Shown piece by piece: positions 13,545-24,373 of a stretch of DNA of 64,000 nt (its first letter is position 1; the number at the start of each line of letters is the position of its first letter). Both the position numbers and the translations under genes were made by a program. The stretch lies in assembly GCA_973895155.1 (NCBI GenBank), contig OZ316893.1, positions 2,232,001-2,296,000 on the forward strand. The letters run 5' to 3'. The DNA comes from Marsupella aquatica. Its lineage: Eukaryota; Marchantiophyta. A model generated the notes under the pieces. It did no database searches. It saw only the letters and a list, made by a program, of their open reading frames with translations, and was not told the origin of the DNA.

Positions 13545-14165
13545 TGATTACTCTCCCTACTCTGTTTCTTCCCTCTCAAATTCACATTGCCAAACAGAGG
13601 GCAGCAACAGAGCAACAGATCACTCTCGCCACAGACTCCTTTGTTTCTATCCGTCTCCAATCCAATTCAATTTTCTTCCCCCAATCCAATTCACATTGCC
13701 GAAAAGAGGGGAGCAAGGAGAGAGTAAGCCCCGAAAAGAGGCCAGCAACAAATTACACCACTCTCGCTACAGAGCTTCTTCCCTCTCCAGTTCACCTTGC
13801 CGAAGCGAGACGAGCAACAGATTACTCTCGCCACAGATTCCTTTGTTTCTTCCGTCTCCAATTCAATTCAATTTTCTTCCATCTCCAATCTAATTCACAT
13901 TGCCAAAAAGAGGGGAGCAAGGAGACACTAAGCCCCGTTTCTTCCGTCTCTAATCCAATTCAATTTTCCTCCATCCCCAATCTAATTCACATTGTAAGCC
14001 CGTTTCTTCCGTCTCTGATATAATTCACTTTCCCTCCATCCCCAATCTACTTCACATTGTAAGCCCCGTTTCTTCCGTCTCTAAACCCAATTCAATTTTT
14101 CTTCCACACCCAATCGAATTCACATGGCCCAAAAGAGGGGAGCAAGGAGAGAGTAAGCCCCGTTC
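13545..14165. repeat. minisatellite-like array of CT-rich and AAGAGGGGAGCAAGG blocks
   Basis: Blocks such as TTCTTCCGTCTC, CAATCCAATTCAATTTTCTT, AATTCACATTGCC and AAGAGGGGAGCAAGGAGA recur in the same order at least five times, with unit length varying from roughly 70 to 130 bp. Open frames through the array are by-products of the repeat. Confidence 0.8.
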
Positions 14166-14359
14166 TGTTACGAGGTCAAGGTGACCCGTTGAGTGCATTA
14201 CTGTGCTGCAGCCAGCTGCTCCTGAGCAGCAATCAGCAGGAATGCTCGACCGAAGTGTCCTCACAAGCCACTGATTGCTGCGGATGGAGTTTCTTCCCTC
14301 TCGGGATGACACTCTCTGCCCGACTGCAGCATGTGAGCTGCAGAAGCTCGGGGACTTTC

Positions 14360-15120
14360 TCTCGGCAAGATTTTAGACATTGATAGAGTTCATCATCCCC
14401 TACTAGAGGAATTCCTCGTTAGAATGCCGAAGCACTCGTTCTCCTTGCAGATGGCAAACTCAACAAAATGGGAATACCTATACCCCATTTTTGGACAGAG
14501 AACTAAGCTTATGGTTTTTTTTAGTCCTGTCCTTGACAATTAGACAAAGGTAGGGGGGTGGGGTTTTCATAGTCCCTGGGCTAAGGCAAACGCATCAAGA
14601 TTTGGACATTGATAGAGTTTATTCATTCACTAGAGGAGTTCCTTGTTAGAATGCAGAAGCACTCATTCTCCTTGCAGATGGCAAACCCAAGAAAATGGGA
14701 ACAAATCGAGGCACTCATTCTCCTTGTGGTTGGATCTCTCAAGGACATGATAATGGATATACCCCACTTTGGACAGAAAGCTAAGCTTGTGGTCTTTATA
14801 ATTGTATAGTGGTATACTCCTAGCCAAAGGGAGTAGGAGTGGGGGTTCTCATATTCGCCTGGGCTAAGACAAAGACATTCACAAGGTTTTACGAGAATGG
14901 CAAAAGATATAGGGATGGCACTTTCTACCGGACTAGAGTGTAATTTGCTGGAGCTCGGAGAATTTCCCTCAGTGTGGGATTGACGACACAATAAACCCCA
15001 TTTTGGATAGAACACTAAGCTTATGGCTTTTATAATCCTATAGGTATACTCCTAGACAAAGGTAGTGGGAGGAGCTCTCATGATCTCCTGGGCTAAGACA
15101 AAGACATTCACAATGAAGAA
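14360..15120 (-). repeat. dispersed repeat, about 280-bp unit, inverted tandem copies
   Basis: Three or more partial copies lie head to tail. Landmarks recur at about 14448 and 14676 (GCAGATGGCAAAC), 14505, 14783 and 15018 (AAGCTTATGG or close), and 14575, 14858 and 15088 (CCTGGGCTAAG). The same sequence in the opposite orientation is at 19500-19884 and 24374-24860. It codes for nothing recognisable. Confidence 0.85.
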
Positions 15121-16640
15121 AAGCTTGATGAGATTCAAAGAATTGGGGTATAGACTACAGACATTGTGAAAGACTGGAATTGCACCCACAAAAATGAAGA
15201 AAAGCCTGATGTGGGGATGAATAATGGCCAGAAGGTCAATTCCCCAATTGAACACTTAAGAGTGGGGCCTGGTGATCAGCTCAAGTAGTGAGGGGCAATT
15301 TGTAAGGTTGTAAGCTCTTAAAAGCTTATCAAATCTGTGTTGTGGCTGCCCATTGTGTGTGTAACTCCTCTTTGTCCCAAGGGACACGCCTATGCTATGA
15401 ACCAAGAGTGTATGTGATAAGTAGGACCCTGACTGGATATTTGTTATCACATGGAAATTACTTGTCTGCGGAAGAAAAAAGAATATTATCAATTTCTGAC
15501 AACACTAATAACTAATCTGCCATTGAAGGCATGATGGACGGATGCTCACTTCCCCTTGGGCTCATGTCCTCACATCCCATTAAGCCCCCTCTCCAGTACT
15601 TTTTTATACTTTTAAATTAGTTAGTAATTTTAATTACATTTGAATTGGTTAGTGAGAGGACAAGCATTGACTTCCTAGAGAATTATGACATTTCTTGTGT
15701 ACATAAGATATTACAACACACTTGGTTTTGGTTTCTAAGAAGTGCCCCCCCAACCTTTGTCTAGGAGGATAATGTGAGATAAGGATGTTTATGAAAGAAG
15801 GTTAACTAACCGTAAATTTTAGAATTTTTAAGTTTAAGATCTCTAATGAGGCTGAAAAGGGACCTGAAGACTATTTTGAAGTGGTATGAGACTTTCAAGC
15901 CCATCTGAGGTCAACCCGGATTGTTATTAGAGAAGGAGGATCGACCCGAAACTTTTTACTATAAGCCGTGATGAGATATAAAAGCTTACAACACGACTCT
16001 ACTGAACAACAGCTGTCCATTGCCAAAGTTTTTAAAACCATAAGTCAAACACAAGCACGACCACAGCAGAATCCGGATATAAGGAAGGAGAGTCGATCCG
16101 GCCTCTCTCACCTCTCAAAGCCAAACATAGTAGGTTTTGAGCTCTCGAGCGCATTAGGCTGTTTAAGCAGTAGATTGAGGAGGCTATACCCTTTTGGTAG
16201 AGGATCTTGGGTCCGGATTATAGGACCAATCTTGCATTGCATGATGAGAGCCTGGATATGAAGGTACTGACTGATTTGTTGTGAGGGGAATGCCTACTCC
16301 ACCACTGGGAGTGAAAGCAGGAATTTTGAAGATCCTGATCGTGGATACATCGGTTGTGAGAAGGGCGGCCAAGTCGATCCAGACATCCCCATTGCAGGCC
16401 CGATTAAGTCTAGCTTTTCCCCAAGTTCAATGCACCTGCATTGTGGTTGACGGAATCTTGATACACTTCTCCAGAAAAGCTTGTCAGTTGATCAGAAACG
16501 CTACGGCCAGGTCGACCCGGATATTTCTACCATTGGTCGACACCGAAGCGATTGATCATTCTGAAGTCGCAGAATTGTAGAGCTCGCCGTAGAGGAGGCA
16601 GACCATTTATTGGAAATCAATTTGTTGCTTCCAGCAATCC
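15121..16640. other. probable 5' part of a decayed retroelement, no ORF recognised
   Basis: The stretch from about 15840 has many short frames and repeated TCGACCCGGA- or TCCGGATAT-like phrases that continue into the gag-like block. I infer it belongs to the same element. No LTR or primer-binding site was found. Confidence 0.35.
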
Positions 16641-16641
16641 T

Positions 16642-18470
16642 ATGGAGCAAGGGGCGGATCCAGCCAGAATGTCCACTTCTCGCGTTTCTAAGGGTCATTC
16701 AACCTCAACATCACCTGCACCCACTCCGGTTAAAGCCCCTGTGAGACGATCAAAGAGAAAGGAGGTCCCCATTGCCATGAAAATTCTGAGGCCAACTATT
16801 CCGGACAATGAAGCTGAGAAGGTCAAATTGAGGGAGTCTTTGCTCAGGATGGGCTGTGAGTCTCTGATGGAGCTACCCTGGAGTTATTAGAGGGAAGATA
16901 TGATCAGAGAGATCCGATCCAAGGAGTGTCCGGCTGAGTTTAAGGATACCTCCAGAGGCCGACCTGAGCGATGGACTCAGATGATGGTTGTAGGAGCTTT
17001 TGTATTAGAGGATGAAGGAGAAGGTCCAGTGGGGAGAGCTGTCAATCTAATCTTTCCTTACTTCAAAGGAGCCATCAACAGTAAGGACGGGTTCAATGTT
17101 TCTAAGTGTTTGGATCCTGATCTGAAATGAGTCTTCAGCTTCCTGCTACCCCTGCTGTATCCTGAGAAGCCAAGAAGAGTTATTGTTGGAGTTGGCTCTA
17201 CCATTGTTGCTGCTTACAAGGGAGAAAGAAAAGTCAACTGGGCTAAGCTTATCTTTGATCTGATAAGGAAGTTGGTACAGAACCTGTCCAACAAGGGTCC
17301 TACTCCTCTCTCCTGCTACCTGGTACATTTATATAGCTTTGAAGGAGTCTTGTTTAGAGAGGAGAAGAAGTTACTATTGGCCAAGTTCAACTTCATAAAG
17401 TATGGAGAGGCAGATCCAGATATCACCCAGGCCACCTCTGATGACAGTGAGGATGAGGAACCAGCAGAGACAAATCCTCGAAAGACCCGGTCTGCTGCCC
17501 GGAACCTCGACCCGGACTTTGCCGAGCCGGCCTTCATCGACTCGGCTGAATTTCCGGATGCACTCGGCCATGCCTCCCAAGACACCCTAGCTGGTTTCCA
17601 GATCATCTCAGACACATTCCAGAAGGTGAAGAGGAAGATCACTGTGATGGAGAAGGTCATCACTGACATTTCTCAAAAGTTAGGAGTGAAACCAGGGTAG
17701 ATTCTTGAAAAGATCTCCACCATGAGTGATGCCACAGATAAGAGGAGGTTGGAGAAGGAGAATGAGTTCCTCAAGAAGAAGGTATCTGAACTCAAACAAC
17801 AGTTGGAAAGGAGTAAAAAGAAGAATGAGCTTGAGCATACTCTCCAACTCAGTATCACTCAAGAAGAAGGTATCTAAACTCAAACAACAGTTGGAAAGGA
17901 GTAAGAAGAAGAATGAGCTTGAGCATACTCTCCAACTCAGTATCACTCAATCTTTGGATCTGATTGAACCTTTGACTAAGATAGTTTCTCTGGATCTTCT
18001 TAAGGCCCAGATTTATGATGAGTATTTGGCCAAGAACACCACACCCATCCTTTTCTCCAAGATTAACCATTTAGTGGTAGATGTGAGTGCCAAGGTGGAT
18101 GATGCACTTGCAGGCCTCTCAAAGACCTGTGAAGCCTTAAGGGAGATGAGTGACTTGACTACAGAGGAGCTATTAGCTGATATTGAGATTCCTCCCTTTA
18201 CTACCAGGTCTTTCTCTCCTAGTCCTCATGAAGGAGTCTAATTCCACTGGCCCCTCATCACCCCTCAACCCTCCTGGTTTCCCCACTCCCAGTACACACT
18301 TCCACTCCCATTCTTACACTTATTCTCATGACCCAAGTGCTCACCAGGAGAACATGGATATTGACCCGTCCATCCCTTTTACCACTGGCCAGCAAGGAGT
18401 TTTCCTTCGACCAGAACCCCTTGCCATGGCTAACCCTGAGGAGGTTCCTTACCAAAAGCTAGGACCATAA
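16642..18470 (+). pseudogene. decayed gag-like / plant-transposon-type protein, about 600 codons
   Basis: Successive open stretches read as one broken protein. It has a basic, Ser/Pro-rich N-terminus (from MEQGADPAR), then a globular region with VNLIFPYFKGAINSKDG and VNWAKLIFDLIRKLVQNL, then YLVHLYSFEGVLFREEKKLL. That order recalls the putative plant transposon domain found with retroelement gag proteins. An acidic linker, coiled-coil helices (LKQQLERSKKKNELEH) and a Pro/Ser-rich tail follow. Damage includes stops at about 16888 (TAG), 17128 (TGA) and 17698 (TAG), an 88-bp duplication that shifts the frame at 17771-17946, and a frame change near 18240. No protease, integrase or polymerase follows, so the element looks non-autonomous. 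The family is inferred from layout only. Confidence 0.5.
17771..17946 (+). repeat. 88-bp tandem duplication inside the coiled-coil region
   Basis: AAGAAGAAGGTATCT starts at 17773 and again at 17861, and the two 88-bp copies are nearly identical. Because 88 is not a multiple of 3, the copy shifts the reading frame. Removing one copy would restore continuity with the downstream frame, so the duplication came after the ORF was functional. Confidence 0.93.
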
Positions 18471-18479
18471 TAGAGTTAT

Positions 18480-19440
18480 ATTTAGAGAGTTGGAGCCACA
18501 TTAGTTTAGACCTAGAAATAGCTATATAGATTAGTATATGAGTAAGTAGACTCCAGTATTTTGTTTATGTAGTTATTGGAGACTCTACTCCATTTTTTAC
18601 TAGGGTAGCTTACATTTGTTTACATATTCCTTTAGACTTGAGTTTTGATAAGGCATGTCTTTTCATAATTCCCTCTTTTAGTATAAAAGGAGGAGAACTC
18701 GAAGTCAAAGAGGGAGAGAAAATATACATTTGATTTCCTCATTGCCTTTGAAGGAATCTATGTCTTTTCTTCCCTTCTTTTTACTATGGTTGAGTAAAAG
18801 GAAGAAATTTAGCAACCCTTGAGTTGTTGTGAAGTGTTCAATGAATGCTAGAGTGTGCCTTAATGATATTGGAAGATCAATGAGGTTTGTGACCAATACA
18901 TTTGGAAGATTCACCAAAGAGGAAATTGACATTTGCACAAAACTCAAACAAGCAATCTTAAGGATTGTAGGAGAAGTAAGCCAATTCGAGTATCCGAGTA
19001 CCGTCCTTAACAAGACCAGAAAAGTGTCCCGGGTTGATTTACATTCATGTCTTCTAAATTCAATAGATGGAGAAGAGTTGCTACGAGAAAATCAAAAAGC
19101 ATAGAAAATGTTGATTTCTGAATCTTAAATTAGGCCATAATCCTTATTGAAGGAGTGGTGATGGTCAGAAATTCAATTCCCTTGTATTTGAAACCTCCTA
19201 TCTACTCTCCCTCTAGTTTCAATCTTTGTTAATTCTAGTCTTTATTATTGCACTGTGAATCCTAAGGATTACCCACTTGAGTTGTGGTTAAACGCTTGTG
19301 TTAAGAAGATCATTAGAAATCTCTCCAACCTAGATAATGTTGGTGAAAACTTCTCAAATTATGTTAATTTGGTCTTTTTGATCTCATCCACTCCTAATCG
19401 GAACAAAATCGAGTTGTTAAGGAGTAAATAGTCATTTATC
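18480..19440 (+). other. putative LTR or promoter-bearing 3' region of the gag-like element
   Basis: Downstream of the last open frame the sequence is AT-rich and non-coding. A TATA-type box lies at about 18681 (TATAAAAGGAGG). An imperfect inverted repeat lies around 18548-18592 (GTAGACTCCAGTA against TTGGAGACTCTAC). This resembles the U3/R part of an LTR, but I found no TG...CA boundaries and no matching copy upstream. Confidence 0.3.
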
Positions 19441-19499
19441 TCTTTATCACCTTGCTACAGATAAGACTACATGACTATGAGCACGATGAAATTAGTTTT

Positions 19500-19884
19500 C
19501 TGCCCAAAATGGGGTATATTATTAGCTCCCATGTCCTTCCCTCACTCACCTGCAAGGAGAAATAGTACTTGGGTTGGTTAACTAGATTATCCTGTAAGTG
19601 ATGAAGAACTCTATGAATATCAAACTCTCACCAAGCTCCAGCATTGTACATTGTAGTCGGGTAGAAACTACTTCTTTTGCCATTTTTTGAAAACCTTGTG
19701 AATACCTTTGTCTTAGCCTAGGGGAATATGAGAAACGACACCCCTACATCTGCCTAGGAGTACATCTGCCTAGGAGTACACCACTATAGGGCTATAAAAA
19801 CCACAAGCTTGATTTTCTGTCCAAAATGGGGTATATTTGTTACCATGTCCTTGAGAGATCCAATTGCAAGGAGAATAAGAGTTG
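19500..19884 (+). repeat. dispersed 280-bp repeat, left part split by the Harbinger insertion
   Basis: This is the same repeat as at 14360-15120, in the opposite orientation. It contains CTTGTGAATACCTTTGTCTTAG, CCAAAATGGGGTATAT and GCAAGGAGAATAAG, and it breaks off at the left terminal inverted repeat of the transposon. It resumes at 24374. Confidence 0.85.
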
Positions 19885-19899
19885 TGTTCCATCAGCCCT
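19885..19899 (+). repeat. left terminal inverted repeat of the Harbinger element
   Basis: TGTTCCATCAGCCCT, 15 bases, matches the reverse complement of the right end with no mismatch. Confidence 0.93.
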
Positions 19900-19983
19900 G
19901 AATCGCAATACCCTTAACGTCCAAGTAGTCAGGAGCCAATGAGAACTCTCTAATATTTCAGGGTGATCCTCAAGTTGACGTGC

Positions 19984-20014
19984 AGGGTGGAAGGCCAGTC
20001 TAGCCTTCCACCCT
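19984..20014. other. perfect 12-bp-stem hairpin near the left transposon end
   Basis: AGGGTGGAAGGC at 19984-19995 and GCCTTCCACCCT at 20003-20014 are perfect complements separated by 7 bases. It lies 100 bp inside the terminal repeat, so it may be a subterminal transposase-binding or structural site of the element. That role is inference. Confidence 0.85.
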
Positions 20015-20372
20015 ACTTTGAGTGCCCTGAAGATGACCGGGAACTGGCGATAGTGGGTTGCACCCAACGTGACGACTTGTTATCTCCGGTGGCAACAAAT
20101 AGTTCGGACGGTGTGCATGGACATTGGCAAACATCGATGTCCCACTCAAGGCATGGCGGTAGCGCCTAGTTTTTCTACTTGCGCCCAATACAGACATTCC
20201 GCCATGGATTTTCAACGTAAATTTCCAGTATATTGCTTGCACTTCGATTGCAACCAAGCACCTTCATCCAAATCTTGCTACTATTCTGCTCAAGGCGTTC
20301 AACTTGCTTTTGCCTGGTTCTACTGTGATTTAGTGAATTATGGATACATAGTCGACAAACCACAGCACCACA

Positions 20373-21302
20373 ATGGCTGGAACTGAGGAGGCGCACAATG
20401 CACCTACAAATGTCAATGTTATCCGTCTTCCAGAGCAATTCTCCAGGAGGCAGTGGAAAATGCATGAGCTATGTCTGCTCATTGCTGCCAAGCGATTAGA
20501 GCACGAATTTTCTTTGAACAACAGCTCCAAGGAAAGGATAAGAACTGCTGATCAGAAATGGAGAGATATCCAATCCGCCCTTGCTAGAGATGGGGTCTTA
20601 CGAGTTTCTATGCAGATAAAGAAACGATGGGAGAAATTGGTTACAGATTTTAAAAAGGTTTATGATTATCAGAATCATGTCGGTAGCGGACAGCCAAGCT
20701 ACTACGAGATGGCGAGTGAGGAAAGGAAGACCAGGAAGCTTCCCATGAATTTTGCTCATGAGCTATTCGAGAGTATGGAACCTTGGATGGGGACTCAGAG
20801 AGCCATTAATCCATCTCCAAATCAAGTGGTGGATACTGGAAATGTGCAGGAGGAGGCTCACAATGAGAGCGAGCAGACCCCTGAAGGACCAGCTAGCAAA
20901 ATTTTGGGGAACGACATGGAGGTCGATTCTCCTCCACCTGTTCGAATGGAACCCTCCTCTACAGGAGCTGATGCAGCACAACGTCGAACACCACCTATAG
21001 GACTTGAGGACAAAGGCATCAAGAAAAGTTGAAGAGACAGACTCGACGACCAATTCAAAAAGACAAGTGCTAACTTCTTGGAATTTCTGTGAAAAGACTC
21101 AGAGCGCAAAAGTAGACTAGAGGAAACAAATAGAAACTGGGAGAAGGACAAGCACGATAGTGTTATAACATTGGATTTAAAAAAGCATCAAGACATTTTA
21201 GACCAACAATCTAAGATGACTGATGCGATGGCAAATACAATTGGTGGAATTTCTCACTCCATTCGGTTCTTTGCAACGGAGGTAGCACGTAGATTAGAGT
21301 AA
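20373..21302 (+). pseudogene. Myb/SANT-like DNA-binding protein of the Harbinger element
   Basis: From ATG at 20373 the frame stays open for 219 codons and, read through two TGA stops (21030 and 21090), continues to TAA at 21302, about 309 codons. Residues 20-110 form a trihelix/Myb-like domain (FSRRQWKMHELCLLIAAKRL, then QKWRDIQSALARDGV, then KKRWEKLVTDFKKVYDYQ). A charged middle and a C-terminal helical region (DSERKSRLEETN onward) follow. This is the accessory protein that, in PIF/Harbinger elements, binds DNA and helps carry the transposase to the nucleus. Both stops are one C-to-T change from CGA arginine codons, consistent with decay of methylated CpG. It points towards the minus-strand transposase gene. 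Confidence 0.85.
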
Positions 21303-22307
21303 TTTAATAGGTTTGTGTGCCAGCACAATGTTTTAAAACTGCTGGAATCGTGTTTTGGCTTTCCATGAATGATGTTCAAGTTTTTGATGAGTTATTTGTA
21401 ATTTTTGTCCTTGACTTTTCTGTGTTGTCTTGCATTGCGGCTGCATTGCAATTTTTTCTAGCAATAAATGGCTCCTTGGAAACAGAGAAAGCATCAATGA
21501 AGCCCTAAGCAGTATGATACTATCTCAATCAGTAAGCTTCCAGTGAGATTGGTTTTTGGAAGTCGGAAAAGGACTTTGGGCCATCCCAAATTCACCATGG
21601 ACAAATCCCTAGAAATATTATAATTTTCTAATGTGAGGGATTTTGAACTTTACACAGTTCCAAATTGGCTCAATTGTCAAGAGTCAGTCAGGTTCCTGAC
21701 CTGTCCACAATCTTTTTCCTTCCGATTGTATTATTGATGAATATGATTGTTATTTGAGGGGAGCCACCAAAGTGAGGAGAAATGGGCCAAGACGCAACGG
21801 AAGCAGTCAAAGAGACATGGAAGAGCATTGGGATTGATGCACAACTAATTTGAATAGCCAGCAACCACATGGAAGGCATCAAGCTCATGGCATATAAAAT
21901 ACTTCTAGAAAGTGACGTGAACTAAAAGCACAGGTGACACTTTGCAGACCTTTTGGTAATAAAGGTGACTCTCATTCCTAAAAAATCTGGTAAAGAAAAA
22001 CTTATCATCACAACAGCAAAGAGAGCGTAGGTGCAACTTGAACCTATGGAATGCCATGTGTGATGCCAGAATCCAAATAACCACTTTATAGAGTACTGTG
22101 ATAGGCATGTGCTCATTGTAAAGGTGTCTTTGCAAAAGAAAGTTGCAAAATAAGCCAGCTGACATTGAATTGAATGTATAAAAAACCTCATGAAAGCGCT
22201 TTTTCAGGTAGTCTTTTGTGAATCAATCTCCCTTTCTTGCAAAAATAACTGGCGTACAAAAAGGATTTCTAGATTATGCTAGTTGAAGTGCAGGATTGGA
22301 GCTCAAT

Positions 22308-23888
22308 CTAGGGTACCCTTGCCCTTGCGCTCCTTCTCTGGTCTAGAATGTCAACCTCATTAAGCAGATTGTCCCGTGCTTCTGGCCCTCCTTCCATGTA
22401 TTCTCGTTTGGGCACATGTACTCCACTGTATCCACCAGGGTGAGCTTGTTGAACTAAGACGTCATTCGCAATGACCATACAACCATGACTCATTCCATGC
22501 ACACATAGTCGAGACAATCTCTACGTGGTTCACCTCTTCTCTAAGGCTACGTCCACACGAACACTCAAGCTTTTACTTCAAGAGTAGACGAACACACATG
22601 CTCTCCCTCTTCCTCAAGTTGCTTCGTTACAATAAGTAAGCACCACACACCCCAGCGGCTTACACTAGCCCTGGTATATACAAGGTCACACACAACTAAT
22701 CTAACCTTAACTAAGACCCTAACTGTGGTTGGTCTAAGTGCCGTAACCTTTGAGTCACAAGACTAAGAGCAATCCTTAATAGAGCTGTAATCCCCCGAAT
22801 CAGCTCAGGGCTAATGTGCTCACCATGGTGAATAAGAAAGTTGTGGAGAATGCAACAAGCGTAAATCATAGACCCGATCCTATCTTTTCTTGGTTTCCAA
22901 AGAATTCGGCTAAGGATTCTCCAGGTACCTTTCAGTTGTCCAAATGCTCGTTCCACTGCCATTCGTGCTTGAGAATGTCGATGGTTCCATCTGTCGTGTT
23001 CATCAGATAAACCATTTGTGAAAGGGACAATCAACCATGGATACAAGGGATATCCTGCATCCCCAATAATGTACTCCCTCAACACGGAGGTGTCATCTTG
23101 ACATAAATACTCCAAGCCATGCAGCCTTGTACGTATATATTCAACATCTCTAAAGAAGGTAGAAACTCTAAGCAATCTGGTATCTTGTATGCTACCTGGC
23201 CAACCTGCTACAACATCCAAGAACCTGAGGTTAAGATCCACAATGGCCTGCATAGAAACCGACATTTTTTTCTTGAAATCAAAGTAATCCTGGCTATGCT
23301 CTGAGGCTGGCAGTTCAACTGGGAAATGTGTGTTATCGACTGCCCCACAATAGTTGGGGAAACCCCATCGTGCAATGAACTCCAATTTCACTTTTTCAAG
23401 CTGTGTTGCACTCGGCCATTGATCAGATGTCTCCCTTGCTTGATTATTGCTTGAATAAACTTCCAGGTGACCTTGACTATAGTTGCATGAGAAACTCCAA
23501 ACAGCTCCCCGATCCCAAGACATTGATCTCCTGTGGAAAGCCTTCTAGTTGCAATAGCCACCTGCCTCTCGACAGAGAGTTTTCTATTTGGCAGTGTACA
23601 GAATGCTGTCGGTGGATTTGTGACCATGTCCCCATGAACCATCTCACATATTGCATAAAACGTCCCGGGGCTAACACGGAAAAATTCCTTGAATCTATCA
23701 GGATCATCGTAAGGAACAAAGTCAATAAACAGATAAAACCACTGGATGGTTCTAGGTTCAATGTACCAGGGGCAATCAATCTCTCTTTTTCTCATGAAAT
23801 AGCTTCTCAGAACTTGAATGAAGGCCCACACTTGCGGCCAAATCTCATCATCATCACGACGTCTTTTCCTTGACTCGAAATTGAACAC
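22308..23888 (-). pseudogene. Harbinger-type DDE transposase, frameshifted and split by a solo LTR
   Basis: The N-terminal part (23888-23388, from MFNFESRKRRRDDDE) includes a helix-turn-helix-like stretch (CLGIGELFGVSHATIVKV). A frame change near 23430 leads to the catalytic part (from about 23430 down to 22787). The three expected acidic residues are visible in GAVDNTH, in GDAGYPLYPW and in MAVERAFGQLKG, with WPGSIQDTR between the first two. At the alanine codon of GITA the gene is cut by the LTR at 22447-22781. The last roughly 45 codons (HPGGYSGVHV to RSARARVP, stop at 22308) lie on the far side in the same frame. The catalytic residues survive, so the frameshift and the insertion are what broke it. 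Confidence 0.93.
22447..22781 (-). mobile_element. solo Copia LTR (335 bp), diverged copy of the 28-34 kb family
   Basis: It begins TGTTGAACTAAGACG and ends CAATCCTTAATA, and is flanked by the direct repeat GAGCT (22442-22446 and 22782-22786). It aligns along its length with the 344-bp LTRs of the complete Copia element. Shared blocks include CTACGTGGTTCACCTC, GGCTACGTCCAC, GCTCTCCCTC and GAGTCACAAGACTA. There is no internal region, so it is an LTR left by recombination. Orientation is taken from the complete element, whose coding strand is minus. Confidence 0.93.
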
Positions 23889-24358
23889 TCTATTCAGCTA
23901 TGATGGATTTGTGAGCCTCCCAATATGAAGCCCAGGAAGAAGCGTAACAAGAATTGGCATAGACGTTGTTGCATAGCTCATCACCAATGCAGCCAGGGAA
24001 TCTAGCAGAACCTCATCTTCAAATTCCATCTCAACAATAAAAATGGAGCTCACTGCAGCAAAAGAAATTGAAACCTCTCCGCAGAAGAAATAAAATCAAT
24101 CAAGAGGGGAACAAGCACGGGCGCAAGACAACAGAGGTGGCATTTTAGACAGTGCAAGAGTCCTCTTTCAACACTCACAGGAGAGATTGATAGGAAAATA
24201 ATGGACCGACAGTTAAGGTGACCGTCGTTCAAATTTGCCGGTACACCGTCAATGCTACTGCGTGGGAAAAGTTCTTAGGGGGCCCATGGAAAGAGATGTG
24301 ATAGGGCCCCTCAAACGCTGTTTCAGGGCCGGGCCGAAGGAGGGTGAGGGTCGGTGTG

Positions 24359-24373
24359 AGGGCTGATGGAACA
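24359..24373 (-). repeat. right terminal inverted repeat of the Harbinger element
   Basis: AGGGCTGATGGAACA is the perfect reverse complement of the left end. Confidence 0.93.

Larger units (their letters stand above)
19885..24373. mobile_element. PIF/Harbinger DNA transposon, complete but inactive
   Basis: A 15-bp terminal inverted repeat, TGTTCCATCAGCCCT, lies at 19885-19899, with its exact reverse complement at 24359-24373. Between them are the two genes expected of a PIF/Harbinger element, in convergent orientation: a Myb/SANT-like protein (plus) and a DDE transposase (minus). Both are broken. The flanking 280-bp repeat continues on either side, showing that the element inserted into it. 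Neighbouring bases do not give a clean 3-bp target duplication (TTG left, GTG right), probably from later mutation. A solo LTR sits inside at 22447-22781. Confidence 0.93.

Noticed and set aside
13420-14023. ORFs of 157 and 163 codons
   Set aside because: They run through the tandem array at 13545-14165 and repeat with it; no domain is visible.
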